64,000 nt of DNA from Ignavibacteria bacterium (GTDB lineage: Bacteria; Bacteroidota; Ignavibacteria; Kapaibacteriales; Kapaibacteriaceae): NCBI GenBank assembly GCA_016707005.1, contig JADJIQ010000002.1:62001-126000 (forward strand), given 5' to 3'. The notes beneath the pieces are model-generated. The model was not told the origin of the DNA. It made no database searches and saw nothing but the letters and a program-made list of their open reading frames with translations. The position numbers and the translations under genes are program-made. Below are positions 44,635 to 53,400 of the stretch, in pieces. Positions within the stretch are counted from its first letter, which is position 1; each line of letters starts with the position of its first letter.

Positions 44635-46296
44635 ATGATCATGCCTTCCGACCATCCCGCCCGTTCTGCTCATGGCATCAAGGCTTCCGATGTACCTCAG
44701 TCCTTCCTGAGTTGGGGCGATCTGATGCGTCATCACGATGCCGCCTATTTGGAGAAGACGTGGTTGATCTATGTGGATGAGCGCGGCAACCGTTCATCGT
44801 GGTCGTACAGCGTTTTCATCGACGTCGCACGACGGATGGCCACCCACCTTCAGGATCATGGTGTGAGAAGGGGCGATCGGGTAGCGCTCGCCGGACATAA
44901 TCATCCCGACACGGTGCTGGCCTATTTCGCTTGTTGGCTCATGGGCGCATGTGCTGTGCCACTGAACATGACCGAAGATGAAGGGCGACTTTCCTACATC
45001 GTACAAAACTGCGGCACCAAGGTCGTGCTGTGCAGAAGTGAATATCGATCACGCGTATTAACTGCTTGTGGAGATTCTGACATCGCGATCATCGATGTGG
45101 ATACCGATACAACGGATCCTGCGTTCTATGCTACGGTCCGTGCATGTGAACCCTATCCATGGCCAGATGCCACGCTTGATATGCGGTGGGATGACTGTCT
45201 CATCGTCTACACAAGCGGAACAACAGGAAACCCCAAGGGTGTTGTCCTCATGCAGCAGAATCTCTTTGCTGATGGCACGGACATCTCATCATGGCATGGC
45301 ATCACCAGCGATCAGCGCATGATGTGTGTGCTTCCCATTCATCATGTGAATGGAACCATCGTAACACATGTTGCCCCGTTCATTGCCGGAGCATCAGTGG
45401 TACTCCATCGCAAGTTCTCACCCCATCGTTTCTTCTCCTCTATCGTGAACGAAGACGTGAATGTTGTGAGTGTGGTACCAACGCTTCTGGCCTTACTCCT
45501 TGAAGCAGGTGCCGACGGAAGTGCCGTACCACAGTCGAGTTTCCGTCATATCATCTGTGGTGCCGGCCCCCTAACCTGTGAACTGGCTGACAGATTTGAA
45601 TCCACCTATGGCATCCGCATCGTTCACGGCTACGGTCTGTCGGAAACAACGTGTTACTCCTGCTTCCTGCCTGTTGACCTCACCGATCATGAACATCGCT
45701 CATGGATGCAGGATCACGGATTCCCTTCCATCGGTGTTGCTCTCCCCTGCAACGAAATGGACATTCACGACGCATCGGGCAACTCCATTGCGCGCGGTGA
45801 GCGTGGCGAGATAGTTATCCGCGGCACCAACGTGATGCGCGGTTATGACGCCAATGATACAGCCAATGCAGAAGCCTTTGCCCACGGATGGTTCCGATCG
45901 GGCGATGAAGGTTTTTGTCTTCCCGATGAGAAGGGGCGCCTGTTTTACTTCATCACCGGTCGACTCAAGGAACTCATCATTCGTGGCGGCGTAAACCTCG
46001 CCCCCTTGGAGATCGACGAAGTGATCAATCGAGCACCTGGAGTGAAGGCCGGCATCTGCGTCGGCTTCGAAAACAACATGTACGGAGAAGAAGTAGGCGC
46101 CCTCGTCATCGCCTCTGACCCAACAGCTGATACAGCCTCCATCATCGCCTTCTGCAGAGCCAATCTCCCCTTCCACAAATCACCAAAGGTGGTGATCTTC
46201 ACCGATGCCCTCCCCGTAACCTCAACCGGCAAATACCAACGCAACAAGGTCAAACACCTGTTTGCCGAGTGGAAGGATTCGCAGTTTAGGAAGTGA
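44635..46296 (+). CDS. AMP-binding acyl-CoA synthetase/ligase
   Basis: 553 aa from ATG 44635; the open frame starts far upstream inside the opposite-strand aldolase gene and is not coding there. Motifs of the ANL superfamily: IVYTSGTTGNPKGVVLMQQN (P-loop), GYGLSETTC, WFRSGDEGF and the C-terminal GKYQRNKVK with the catalytic Lys-like position. It activates a carboxylic acid as an acyl-AMP and then a thioester; substrate not evident. The 3' end is followed at once by a heptamer array. Confidence 0.92.
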   Translation: MIMPSDHPARSAHGIKASDVPQSFLSWGDLMRHHDAAYLEKTWLIYVDERGNRSSWSYSVFIDVARRMATHLQDHGVRRGDRVALAGHNHPDTVLAYFACWLMGACAVPLNMTEDEGRLSYIVQNCGTKVVLCRSEYRSRVLTACGDSDIAIIDVDTDTTDPAFYATVRACEPYPWPDATLDMRWDDCLIVYTSGTTGNPKGVVLMQQNLFADGTDISSWHGITSDQRMMCVLPIHHVNGTIVTHVAPFIAGASVVLHRKFSPHRFFSSIVNEDVNVVSVVPTLLALLLEAGADGSAVPQSSFRHIICGAGPLTCELADRFESTYGIRIVHGYGLSETTCYSCFLPVDLTDHEHRSWMQDHGFPSIGVALPCNEMDIHDASGNSIARGERGEIVIRGTNVMRGYDANDTANAEAFAHGWFRSGDEGFCLPDEKGRLFYFITGRLKELIIRGGVNLAPLEIDEVINRAPGVKAGICVGFENNMYGEEVGALVIASDPTADTASIIAFCRANLPFHKSPKVVIFTDALPVTSTGKYQRNKVKHLFAEWKDSQFRK

Positions 46297-46332
46297 ACAG
46301 AGAACAGCGAACAGCGAACAGAGAACAGAGAA
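46294..46332. repeat. Heptamer array (GAACAGC/A), left arm
   Basis: Five to six copies of GAACAG(C/A) starting at the stop codon of the acyl-CoA synthetase gene. Reverse complement of the unit in the right-hand array, so the two arrays are inverted around the four-helix-bundle gene. Confidence 0.9.
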
Positions 46333-46339
46333 CCCTCTA

Positions 46340-46693
46340 TCATGGAGTTGAGAGTGTCTTTCGCGAGGCGACGAGGATAGCTGTGACCTCGTTAAGTGAT
46401 TCTTCAATCTCGCTGACTTCTGATTGAATAACTAGGCCCGAGGTTATCAGTAGATCAAGCCAATATCGAAGTTCCCTGCACTCCTTGAGTGCGATTCCAA
46501 ACTTATGCCGCATATCGGCACGACTTTCGGAGTCCTTTGCCTCAGCTATCAGTGCACCGGGAGCAGTGGCACATCTACAGATCTGATTCCCGATATCGAA
46601 TTCCTTGCTGCGTCTTTTGAAATCCATCGAAAACCGAAGCCCGCCAAGGGCCAAATCAAAAGACCGCTGTTTAAGCGGATCTACTCCTGACAT
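46340..46693 (-). CDS. Four-helix-bundle protein (S23/IVS-type family)
   Basis: 117 aa; ATG 46691-46693 follows AGGAG at 8 bp. The sequence is all helical, with the family's order of features: LKQRSFDLALGGLRF, ICRCATAPGALIAEA, SRADMRHKFGIALKECRELRYWLDLL and EVSEIEESLNEVTAI. Relatives are encoded within intervening sequences of 23S rRNA genes, as stand-alone genes of unknown role, and as the Avd accessory protein of diversity-generating retroelements. No reverse transcriptase or rRNA is nearby. The gene is bracketed by inverted heptamer arrays, which suggests it moved here as a cassette. Confidence 0.88.
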   Translation of the reverse strand: MSGVDPLKQRSFDLALGGLRFSMDFKRRSKEFDIGNQICRCATAPGALIAEAKDSESRADMRHKFGIALKECRELRYWLDLLITSGLVIQSEVSEIEESLNEVTAILVASRKTLSTP

Positions 46694-46763
46694 TGATGCG
46701 CTCCTGATAGTTAGAACAAGTTCTTACTATCACGTGCATCCTCACTGCCAAAACGTGACTCAG

Positions 46764-46845
46764 CGTTCGCTGTTCGCTGTTCTCTGTTCTCTGTTCGCTG
46801 TTCGCTGTTCGCTGTTTTCTGTTCGCTGTTCTCCGTTCGCTGTTC
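46764..46845. repeat. Heptamer array (GTTCGCT)n, right arm
   Basis: About eleven copies of GTTCGCT with variants GTTCTCT, GTTTTCT and GTTCTCC. Reverse complement of the unit at 46294-46332. Confidence 0.92.
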
Positions 46846-46846
46846 A

Positions 46847-47359
46847 TTATTTCACACTCTGCGCGCGTATCCCCGGCTTCGGCATATAGAACTGTGTGCG
46901 GCGTGATTCCACAGCTTGGGGCTGAAGCATTGTGGGGGCGAATGTGGCGGAGATCACATAGCCACTTGGTATAACATGCAGCGTGGTGCTTGGGTCTTCG
47001 ATCGAGGGGTTGGTATAGGCAAGTTCGTCGATCATTTCGGGCGAGAGTGCCGTTGTATCGCTTCCCACATAGAAATGGAATAGGAACCGGCGCTTCTTTG
47101 ATGCGTCGAGTGTATTCGATTCGATCGTTGTGCGTGTGATCTCTTCGGCAACACGGAGGATCTTCAATGAATCGTAGGCTTCAACTTTCACAAAATGGAC
47201 TGAAGCGATCTCATCGCCTCGGGAATCGGTGAATCCGTCGGTCTCAACGTAGAATCCTTCTACGGACATGGACTGCGTACGATACCAGATGAAGAAGGCA
47301 GCGATGCCCACGGAGATACCAAGGAGGATCGCAAGAAACCATTTAGTGGAGGACCGCAT
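46847..47359 (-). CDS. Membrane-anchored protein of unknown function, 170 aa
   Basis: N-terminal hydrophobic helix (WFLAILLGISVGIAAFFIWY) without a lipobox, then about 140 residues of extracytoplasmic alpha/beta sequence (VEGFYVETDGFTDSRGDE, ISATFAPTMLQPQAVESRRTQFY). No family recognised. It follows the CTP-dependent lipid kinase gene by 13 bp on the same strand. Its stop lies 1 bp from the heptamer array. Confidence 0.75.
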   Translation of the reverse strand: MRSSTKWFLAILLGISVGIAAFFIWYRTQSMSVEGFYVETDGFTDSRGDEIASVHFVKVEAYDSLKILRVAEEITRTTIESNTLDASKKRRFLFHFYVGSDTTALSPEMIDELAYTNPSIEDPSTTLHVIPSGYVISATFAPTMLQPQAVESRRTQFYMPKPGIRAQSVK

Positions 47360-47372
47360 ACGTGTGACCAGA

Positions 47373-48044
47373 TCAGGGAAGGGCGTGAATGAAATTTGGA
47401 AGGCCGGTAGCTACGAGGATCGCTCCGAGTACCCACATGGTGATGGCAAAGCTGAAGGGCGTGGAAATATTATCGTCGAGGTGCAGACGAGTAGACGCAG
47501 CCTCCGCAACTCCGCTGGCAATGCTCGACACAAGACCGACGGCATAGAATGTCCACGGAAGCGAAAAGATCAACCCGTAAACCACTACCACGATCATCGC
47601 GGTGATGATGAAGGTGATGGTGCCAACTACACTCTTGTCGATGAAGGGGCGAGCCCCATATCTACGACCGATCAGAGCGGCAAAGGTGTCGCTAACGATG
47701 AGTACGGTGAACGCCGTAACGCCGATGATCGATGGGAAGACCAAGAAGGATGATGTTGCGGCGATGAGCACCCACGACGCGCCGGTGAGGTGGAACCGAT
47801 CTCTACGCAACTCATGTGTACGCATCAAGGAGCCTACAGCGTCGAGCATCACTCTTCTTGTGGGCTCGTGGAAGTGCATCAACGAGTCAATCAGAATCGA
47901 GACGGCCGTCATACTCACAAGGATGCCGATCCCTGTCCAGTGTTCAACCTGTAGGTAGATGATGGGAATGAGCATCGACGCTAGGTGGATCCCTTTCCGT
48001 GCCAGCTCATTCGAATATGTGATCTGTGACGATGTACCTGTCAT
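47373..48044 (-). CDS. CTP-dependent polyprenol kinase / phosphatidate cytidylyltransferase-like membrane protein
   Basis: 223 aa from ATG 48042-48044; the frame runs further upstream antisense to ispE and is not coding there. Six to seven membrane helices with family motifs ARKGIHLASMLIP, FHLTGASWVLIA, VSDTFAALIGRRYGARPF and KSVVGT, the pattern of dolichol/phytol kinases (VTE5/SEC59 type). It probably phosphorylates an isoprenoid alcohol with CTP. Divergent from ispE, an isoprenoid gene, which fits. Confidence 0.85.
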   Translation of the reverse strand: MTGTSSQITYSNELARKGIHLASMLIPIIYLQVEHWTGIGILVSMTAVSILIDSLMHFHEPTRRVMLDAVGSLMRTHELRRDRFHLTGASWVLIAATSSFLVFPSIIGVTAFTVLIVSDTFAALIGRRYGARPFIDKSVVGTITFIITAMIVVVVYGLIFSLPWTFYAVGLVSSIASGVAEAASTRLHLDDNISTPFSFAITMWVLGAILVATGLPNFIHALP

Positions 48045-48077
48045 AACTTCGCATGTTCCTTCAACGCAACCATCCCC

Positions 48078-48950
48078 ATGAATTCCTTTGTCCTGCGCGC
48101 CTGCGCTAAGATCAACCTCGGACTTGAGGTCCTCCGCAAGCGTCCGGATGGCTTCCACGACATTCGATCGATCTTCATCGGCATTGACCTGCATGATACG
48201 CTTGAGGTAACCGCTTCTGATGCGCTTGAGGTGATCTGCGAGCCTCCTGTTACGGATCTGCCCGACGAAAATCTCGTCAGTCGCGCTTGTCGACTCTACT
48301 CGACAGCGTTTCCCAATGAAGATCGAGCCGCAAAGATAACCGTCCACAAACGCATCCCGACAGGTGGCGGTTTGGGAGGGGGCTCTAGTGATGCCGCCGC
48401 TGCTCTCATCGCCATGGCATTGGTCAACGGTCACGACCTAACCGATGCCCTGCGACACAGCTTAAAGCCCCTTGCTGAACAACTGGGCTCCGATGTGCCG
48501 TTCTTCCTGCATGCCGGTGTTGCCTTGGTCGAGGGAAGGGGCGAACACATCACTCCTCTCGATCTCTCGATTCCATGGACCGTTCTGTTGGTCTGTCCCG
48601 GACTCCATGTTAACACTGCTCATGCGTATTCCACATTGGGGATTACGAGTGGAAAACCGGGAAGTGATTTAGTGGACAAACTCCGCATGTCTATTAACAA
48701 TCAACAGCTTATGCAAGATCACTTCGTAAATGACTTTGAGCGAAGTGTCTTCGTCCAACACCCAGTATTAGCAGACATCAAGCGCACTCTCATTGACAAT
48801 CAAGCCATCTACGCATCAATGAGCGGAAGTGGATCAACCATGTTCGGGTTATACACATCTGTGGAGAACGCAGAACAGGCTCAAACGGCCTTCCCCACGA
48901 TGGACACGTATATTTGCCATCCTGTCTACGCACCATTCCTCAGCCCATGA
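48078..48950 (+). CDS. ispE: 4-diphosphocytidyl-2-C-methyl-D-erythritol kinase
   Basis: 290 aa. GHMP kinase motifs: ACAKINLGLEVLRKRPDGFHDI at the N-terminus, the glycine-rich PTGGGLGGGSSDAAAAL and SMSGSGSTMFGLY near the C-terminus. It phosphorylates the 2-hydroxyl in the MEP pathway of isoprenoid synthesis. Its stop overlaps the glgA start (ATGA). Confidence 0.95.
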   Translation: MNSFVLRACAKINLGLEVLRKRPDGFHDIRSIFIGIDLHDTLEVTASDALEVICEPPVTDLPDENLVSRACRLYSTAFPNEDRAAKITVHKRIPTGGGLGGGSSDAAAALIAMALVNGHDLTDALRHSLKPLAEQLGSDVPFFLHAGVALVEGRGEHITPLDLSIPWTVLLVCPGLHVNTAHAYSTLGITSGKPGSDLVDKLRMSINNQQLMQDHFVNDFERSVFVQHPVLADIKRTLIDNQAIYASMSGSGSTMFGLYTSVENAEQAQTAFPTMDTYICHPVYAPFLSP

Positions 48951-50419
48951 ACATCCTTGTAGCCACTGCAGAAGTAACACCGTTCGCAAAGGTTGGCGGG
49001 CTGGCAGACATGGCCGGCGCCCTTCCAAAGGCCTGGGCAGAGGACGGACACAACGTGGTTGTGATCCTTCCCCTCTACGGCACGATCGATACGGAGAAGT
49101 TCGGCATCGTTAAGACGGACATGCTGGTGGACGTGCCGTTCGGCACCTGGACCGAGTATGCCGAGGTCTGGCACGGAACCTTGCCCGGTACGACCATCCC
49201 TGTGTATTTCCTGCGTTCGAGTGACTACTATGACCGGCCCGGGATCTATGGATATCATGAGGGCTTTGAGGACAATGACCGACGCTTCATCTTTCTCAGC
49301 AGAGCCATCTTTGAGGTAGCACGGGCGCTGGACTTCCGTCCGGATGTTGTCCATGCACACGACTACCACACGGCACCCTGCATGCCGATGCTCAAGGTGC
49401 ACTACCATAACGACGAGTTCTTCCGTCACACAGCCGGCGTGTTCACCATTCACAACATGGCCTATCAGGGCATGTACGATCCGCAACGAGCCATGGAGTT
49501 CTGCGGCTTCCCTGCCTCGGAATTCTACACCGGCAGCTGGTACGAGCAGGATGGGATCTTCAATGCCATGAAGGCCGGGATCCTGTTCGCCGATAAGATC
49601 ACAACAGTGAGTCCGACCTATGCACAGGAGATCCGTTGGACCCCAGAAGGCATGGGTTTGCAGGGGGCATTGCAATCGCGCGGGGCAGATCTGATCGGCG
49701 TTCTCAACGGCATCGATGCCGGAACATGGAGCCCCCTTCACGATGAACATATCGCCGTGCCGTATGATGCCAGCTCTCTCAAGAAGAAGGACATCAACAA
49801 GAAGGCCCTGCTGAAAGAGGTGGGGATCTCGGCATCGGAAATGAAACGCGATCTGCCCGTGGTGGGCATGGTCACCCGACTCACAGAGCAGAAGGGAGTC
49901 TCGATCCTGGCAGCCTGCATTGAGTCCTTTGTTGCCAATGACCGATTCCGACTGGTCATCCTTGGCAGCGGTGAAGCCAAGTACGAAGACCTCCTCAAGA
50001 ACCTCGCCTATCGCTATCCGGATCATGTCCGCGTGGGCACGGGATACAATGAGCCCCTTTCCCACATGATCCAGGCCGGCTCAGACTTCTACCTCATGCC
50101 ATCGAAGTTCGAACCGTGTGGCTTGACGCAGATGTTCGCCCTGGCGTATGGAACGGTCCCCATCGTACGATCTGTAGGGGGCTTGGCAGATACCGTACAG
50201 GACTATGACCCGATCACCTTCACAGGGACGGGCATACGATTCCACCGGTATACGGGAGAAGCGTTGCAGCAGGCGTTGGAAACGGCATTGCGACTCTACA
50301 AGCGCGAACCGCATTGGTCACACATGAGACGGAATGCCATGGCGCAGGACAACTCTATCGTGACCACCGCTCGACGCTACGTCGAGGTCTTTGGCTGGGC
50401 TCAGGAAGCTCGGCGGTAA
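48947..50419 (+). CDS. glgA: Glycogen (starch) synthase, GT5 family
   Basis: 490 aa from ATG 48947, overlapping the ispE stop. It begins MNILVATAEVTPFAKVGGLADMAG, with the ADP-glucose-binding KVGGLAD, VHAHDYHTAP, VVGMVTRLTEQKG and SKFEPCGLTQMFALAYG plus VRSVGGLADTV. It extends alpha-1,4-glucan chains from ADP-glucose. The 3' end overlaps the convergent methyltransferase gene by 65 bp. Confidence 0.95.
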   Translation: MNILVATAEVTPFAKVGGLADMAGALPKAWAEDGHNVVVILPLYGTIDTEKFGIVKTDMLVDVPFGTWTEYAEVWHGTLPGTTIPVYFLRSSDYYDRPGIYGYHEGFEDNDRRFIFLSRAIFEVARALDFRPDVVHAHDYHTAPCMPMLKVHYHNDEFFRHTAGVFTIHNMAYQGMYDPQRAMEFCGFPASEFYTGSWYEQDGIFNAMKAGILFADKITTVSPTYAQEIRWTPEGMGLQGALQSRGADLIGVLNGIDAGTWSPLHDEHIAVPYDASSLKKKDINKKALLKEVGISASEMKRDLPVVGMVTRLTEQKGVSILAACIESFVANDRFRLVILGSGEAKYEDLLKNLAYRYPDHVRVGTGYNEPLSHMIQAGSDFYLMPSKFEPCGLTQMFALAYGTVPIVRSVGGLADTVQDYDPITFTGTGIRFHRYTGEALQQALETALRLYKREPHWSHMRRNAMAQDNSIVTTARRYVEVFGWAQEARR

Positions 50420-51626
50420 AGCCCTTACCGTAGGACACAACGAACTCCATGTTCATCGTTCCCGGGAAGAGATCCACGGGGGTGATGCGTTGTACACCGT
50501 AGCCGGCTTGACGCCATTCTCTGTTGCTGCGGTAGATCTCATCCGGACCGCAGAAGATCTCTACAACGGCACGCGGTTGAAGTCCATTTGAGATGGCTGC
50601 GATCACACCTTCTGCTGTGCCGGCACGAGGCGGGTCGAGGATCACAATGTTCGGTCCAACAGCCGGATCCTTGCGCGACATCTTTTGAATGGCATGCACA
50701 ACGGTGTCGATATCCTCACCGCTTCGCAGGACCTCGCGAATGGCTGTCACTTGTCCACCCGCACGACGAATGGTATACCGTGCATTGTCAACCGTACTCT
50801 CATCACCGTCAACAGCAATGACGCGACTGACGTTCTTCGCAAAGGCCGCACCAAAGAGTCCATAGCCGCAATAGAGGTCATACAGCGTGTCGTTTTCTGT
50901 TACGCCGGCATGTTGCCGAACGGTCTCAACGAGTCGCTCCGTCATTGCGAGGTTCACTTGCGTAAAGGAGAACACACCCACTTGATACGTGATCTCTCCG
51001 ATGGTCTGCATCCACGCCGAAGCACCAAAGAGTTTCTTCGCACCAACACCGGATGCTGGACGTTCCAGATCGAGGTAGTACCGGCTTCCTTTGGGATCGT
51101 GGTAGATCCACGCGTGTTTTACGGTTGGGTGTGCCTTTGCAACACGTTCAGCAAGCGTTCGCAGTGAGCGCACGATGCGTGCATCAAGTCCGCGAACGTT
51201 GATGATCAGAACGAATTCTTCATAGGTCCCGCGAAGGATCACATGGTTCACTGCGCCGGAGACCATCGGCGTGAGCCCGTCAAGCAGCTTCTCCACCGTT
51301 ACATAGATCTCTGCATGGGAGATCGGTTCTAAGGGGCTTGCGCCATAGGCATCACTACCATCGCCATGAAGGAGTCGTACCTGCCCCCTACCAAACTCTA
51401 CACGTCTACGGGAGGTGGTGCGATACCCACGAGGCATCGGTGCGGGCACGATGGGATCGATGACCGAAGAAGGGACCTTTAGTCCCGTCATGAACTTTTC
51501 TAAGCCAACACGTTTAACAGCGAGTTCCGTTTCATACGGGACCCGTGCGAAAGGTTCTACGGCCTCCCCTACTGGCACATTATTGAGGCGCGCGGCCTCG
51601 CGGATGGAGGTATCGAGGGAGATCAT
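50355..51626 (-). CDS. RNA 5-methyluridine-type methyltransferase (TrmA/RlmD family)
   Basis: 423 aa. The C-terminal SAM domain has FTQVNLAMTERLVETV, LYDLYCGYGLFGAAFA (SAM-binding) and VILDPPRAG; the Cys in VVEIFCGPDEI is in the position of the catalytic Cys. The N-terminal part has neither a TRAM domain nor the four-Cys iron-sulfur cluster of RlmD. It should methylate uridine C5 in tRNA or rRNA; which RNA is unknown. ATG start overlaps the upstream phosphatase stop by 4 bp. Confidence 0.85.
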   Translation of the reverse strand: MISLDTSIREAARLNNVPVGEAVEPFARVPYETELAVKRVGLEKFMTGLKVPSSVIDPIVPAPMPRGYRTTSRRRVEFGRGQVRLLHGDGSDAYGASPLEPISHAEIYVTVEKLLDGLTPMVSGAVNHVILRGTYEEFVLIINVRGLDARIVRSLRTLAERVAKAHPTVKHAWIYHDPKGSRYYLDLERPASGVGAKKLFGASAWMQTIGEITYQVGVFSFTQVNLAMTERLVETVRQHAGVTENDTLYDLYCGYGLFGAAFAKNVSRVIAVDGDESTVDNARYTIRRAGGQVTAIREVLRSGEDIDTVVHAIQKMSRKDPAVGPNIVILDPPRAGTAEGVIAAISNGLQPRAVVEIFCGPDEIYRSNREWRQAGYGVQRITPVDLFPGTMNMEFVVSYGKGFTAELPEPSQRPRRSVERWSR

Positions 51627-53317
51627 TGGACCTTTACTACAACTAGTGATGTGTCATCTGTGAGGTGGGCTCCATCGCTGAATGCGTGGATAGCGAACTG
51701 GATCGCTTGGAGGATCGAAGACGGCGTTGATTCGCGGTTTGTGCGAATACATTCAACAAGCGATTCAATGCCGTATTCCAGACCTACCTTGTTGAATGTC
51801 TCGGTTACGCCATCAGTGTATAACACAAGTACGTCACCGGAGCGTACACCACCAACGCCGAGGCGGTAAGGAGGTGGGTCGAGGATAACACCGGTGAGTA
51901 CTCCGCCGTCTTGCAACAGCACCACGTCATCACCGCGCAGCAGGATGGGTGGATTGTGTCCGGCATTGACGTACTCAAGTGTGCCCGTGGCTGTATCGAT
52001 CACAGCAAGGAATAACGTGACGAAGACTTCCGGAGGTGTATTCTCATACACAAGTCTGTTAACGTGTTCAACGATCTGTGTGAGCGGAAGACGAAGTCTT
52101 GCCAGCACATTCAACGCTGCTTGCACGTTAGCCATGAGCAAGGCCGCGGGAACGCCCTTGCCAGCTACATCAGCGATGGCCAGTAATGTCTGTTGTTCGT
52201 CGAGCCGGATCACGTCGTAATAGTCGCCGCCGATCTGCCTGCTTGAACGTGTGTCTGCAGCTACATCGAGTCCGGGTGTTGGCGGCAATTGCAACGGCAA
52301 CAACCCTGCTTGAATGTCAGCAGCAATGTCGAGCTCGTTCTCAAGTCGCTGACGTTCCGCACGATCCTTATCCAATCGCTCATTATCGAGAGCTGTGATA
52401 ACGATCGTAGCCGCGGCTTCAAGAAACTGCAGTTCTTCGTGTGTATACTCCTTGGCGTTGAGTTTCCGGCAGACGGCCAAGACACCAACGGGATTACCTC
52501 GCAGAACCATCGGAACAGCCATACCAACATCGAGGCGTTCAAAGAGCCCCTTTAACGGATCATCATCGGACATTGCAGAGGTGAGCTGCGGTTGTTTCAA
52601 CGAGAGCACGTCGGGATGCAGATCCTGCAACGGCATTGACTCTTTTCGGTTGATGATCACCTGCTCCATCCCAAAGTTGTCGTCAAGGATGATGGCAAAG
52701 TTGGTGGTCATGAGCTGACCCATCAATCGCAACGACAAGAGCCGGAGGATGGCCTTACTGTCCTTTGTACCAGTGAAATCACGAGCGAATTCATACAATG
52801 AGCGAACGAGCAGGGCACCACGTTCCACTTCGATCGTTGAATGTCGCAGTGACAACATGGTTTCAACGTTATGGACGGCAATGGAGAGGATGGACCTCAT
52901 AAGGTCCACATACGTCCGCACATCAGGGTCGCCTTCGACGGAATCGAGCGTTTTTCCAAGACATAACACGGCAGTCACATCCCCCTGGTGATTCAGCGGA
53001 ATGAGCCAATGGATCCCGGCGGCTGTAAGGGGCTCCGCACTCTCCACATCCTCGGCGAATGTAGGCTCAGAAAGTTCAAAGAGCGGTAGCGAGATCGCCG
53101 GAACTCCCTTTGTAATAACGGATTCGTACTGTCCATTGTGCGGACGAAGCACACAGGCACGCAGGACCTTAAGGCGTCCCATCACACTCAGAAGTGCTGC
53201 ATTGAGGATCGGCTCCGCAGAGTCGTATTCGGCCGCTCGTGTGGAGAGATCGAGTAGCGACGCCAGGTGCAGGGCCGAACGGGCCGAAACCGGGGAAAAA
53301 GTACCTGCCTCTGTCAT
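51623..53317 (-). CDS. GAF-domain PP2C (SpoIIE/RsbU-type) serine phosphatase
   Basis: 564 aa. Two GAF-like regions (about 20-170 and 180-315; GVAMVLRGNPVGVLAVCRK in the shorter form) precede a PP2C domain from about 330 with SSRQIGGDYYDVIRL, AIADVAGKGVPAALLMANV, YVNAGHNPPILL and VLYTDGVTET. The acidic metal ligands (Gly-Gly-Asp, Asp-Val-Ala-Gly-Lys-Gly, Asp-Gly-Val) are present. Such enzymes dephosphorylate anti-sigma antagonists in response to small ligands or stress. A soluble cytoplasmic enzyme; a partner anti-anti-sigma factor is not encoded here. Confidence 0.93.
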   Translation of the reverse strand: MTEAGTFSPVSARSALHLASLLDLSTRAAEYDSAEPILNAALLSVMGRLKVLRACVLRPHNGQYESVITKGVPAISLPLFELSEPTFAEDVESAEPLTAAGIHWLIPLNHQGDVTAVLCLGKTLDSVEGDPDVRTYVDLMRSILSIAVHNVETMLSLRHSTIEVERGALLVRSLYEFARDFTGTKDSKAILRLLSLRLMGQLMTTNFAIILDDNFGMEQVIINRKESMPLQDLHPDVLSLKQPQLTSAMSDDDPLKGLFERLDVGMAVPMVLRGNPVGVLAVCRKLNAKEYTHEELQFLEAAATIVITALDNERLDKDRAERQRLENELDIAADIQAGLLPLQLPPTPGLDVAADTRSSRQIGGDYYDVIRLDEQQTLLAIADVAGKGVPAALLMANVQAALNVLARLRLPLTQIVEHVNRLVYENTPPEVFVTLFLAVIDTATGTLEYVNAGHNPPILLRGDDVVLLQDGGVLTGVILDPPPYRLGVGGVRSGDVLVLYTDGVTETFNKVGLEYGIESLVECIRTNRESTPSSILQAIQFAIHAFSDGAHLTDDTSLVVVKVQ

Positions 53318-53361
53318 GCAACGAATATACGGGGGCTTCCGTCCGCGGAACGGAAAACCCG

Positions 53362-53369
53362 TAGTTTTG
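53362..53369 (+). promoter_or_regulatory. Minus-7 element TAGTTTTG upstream of the TonB-type receptor
   Basis: Exact TAnnTTTG match 31 bp before the ATG at 53401. Confidence 0.5.
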
Positions 53370-53400
53370 CCATCGCCTCACTCGCCACGCACAGGACGTC

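Noticed and set aside
46340..46693. Avd component of a diversity-generating retroelement
   Set aside because: The fold family fits, but there is no reverse transcriptase, template repeat or variable repeat in the window.
48926..50065. 379-codon minus-strand open frame
   Set aside because: Antisense to glgA, with His/Cys-rich nonsense composition typical of a shadow frame.
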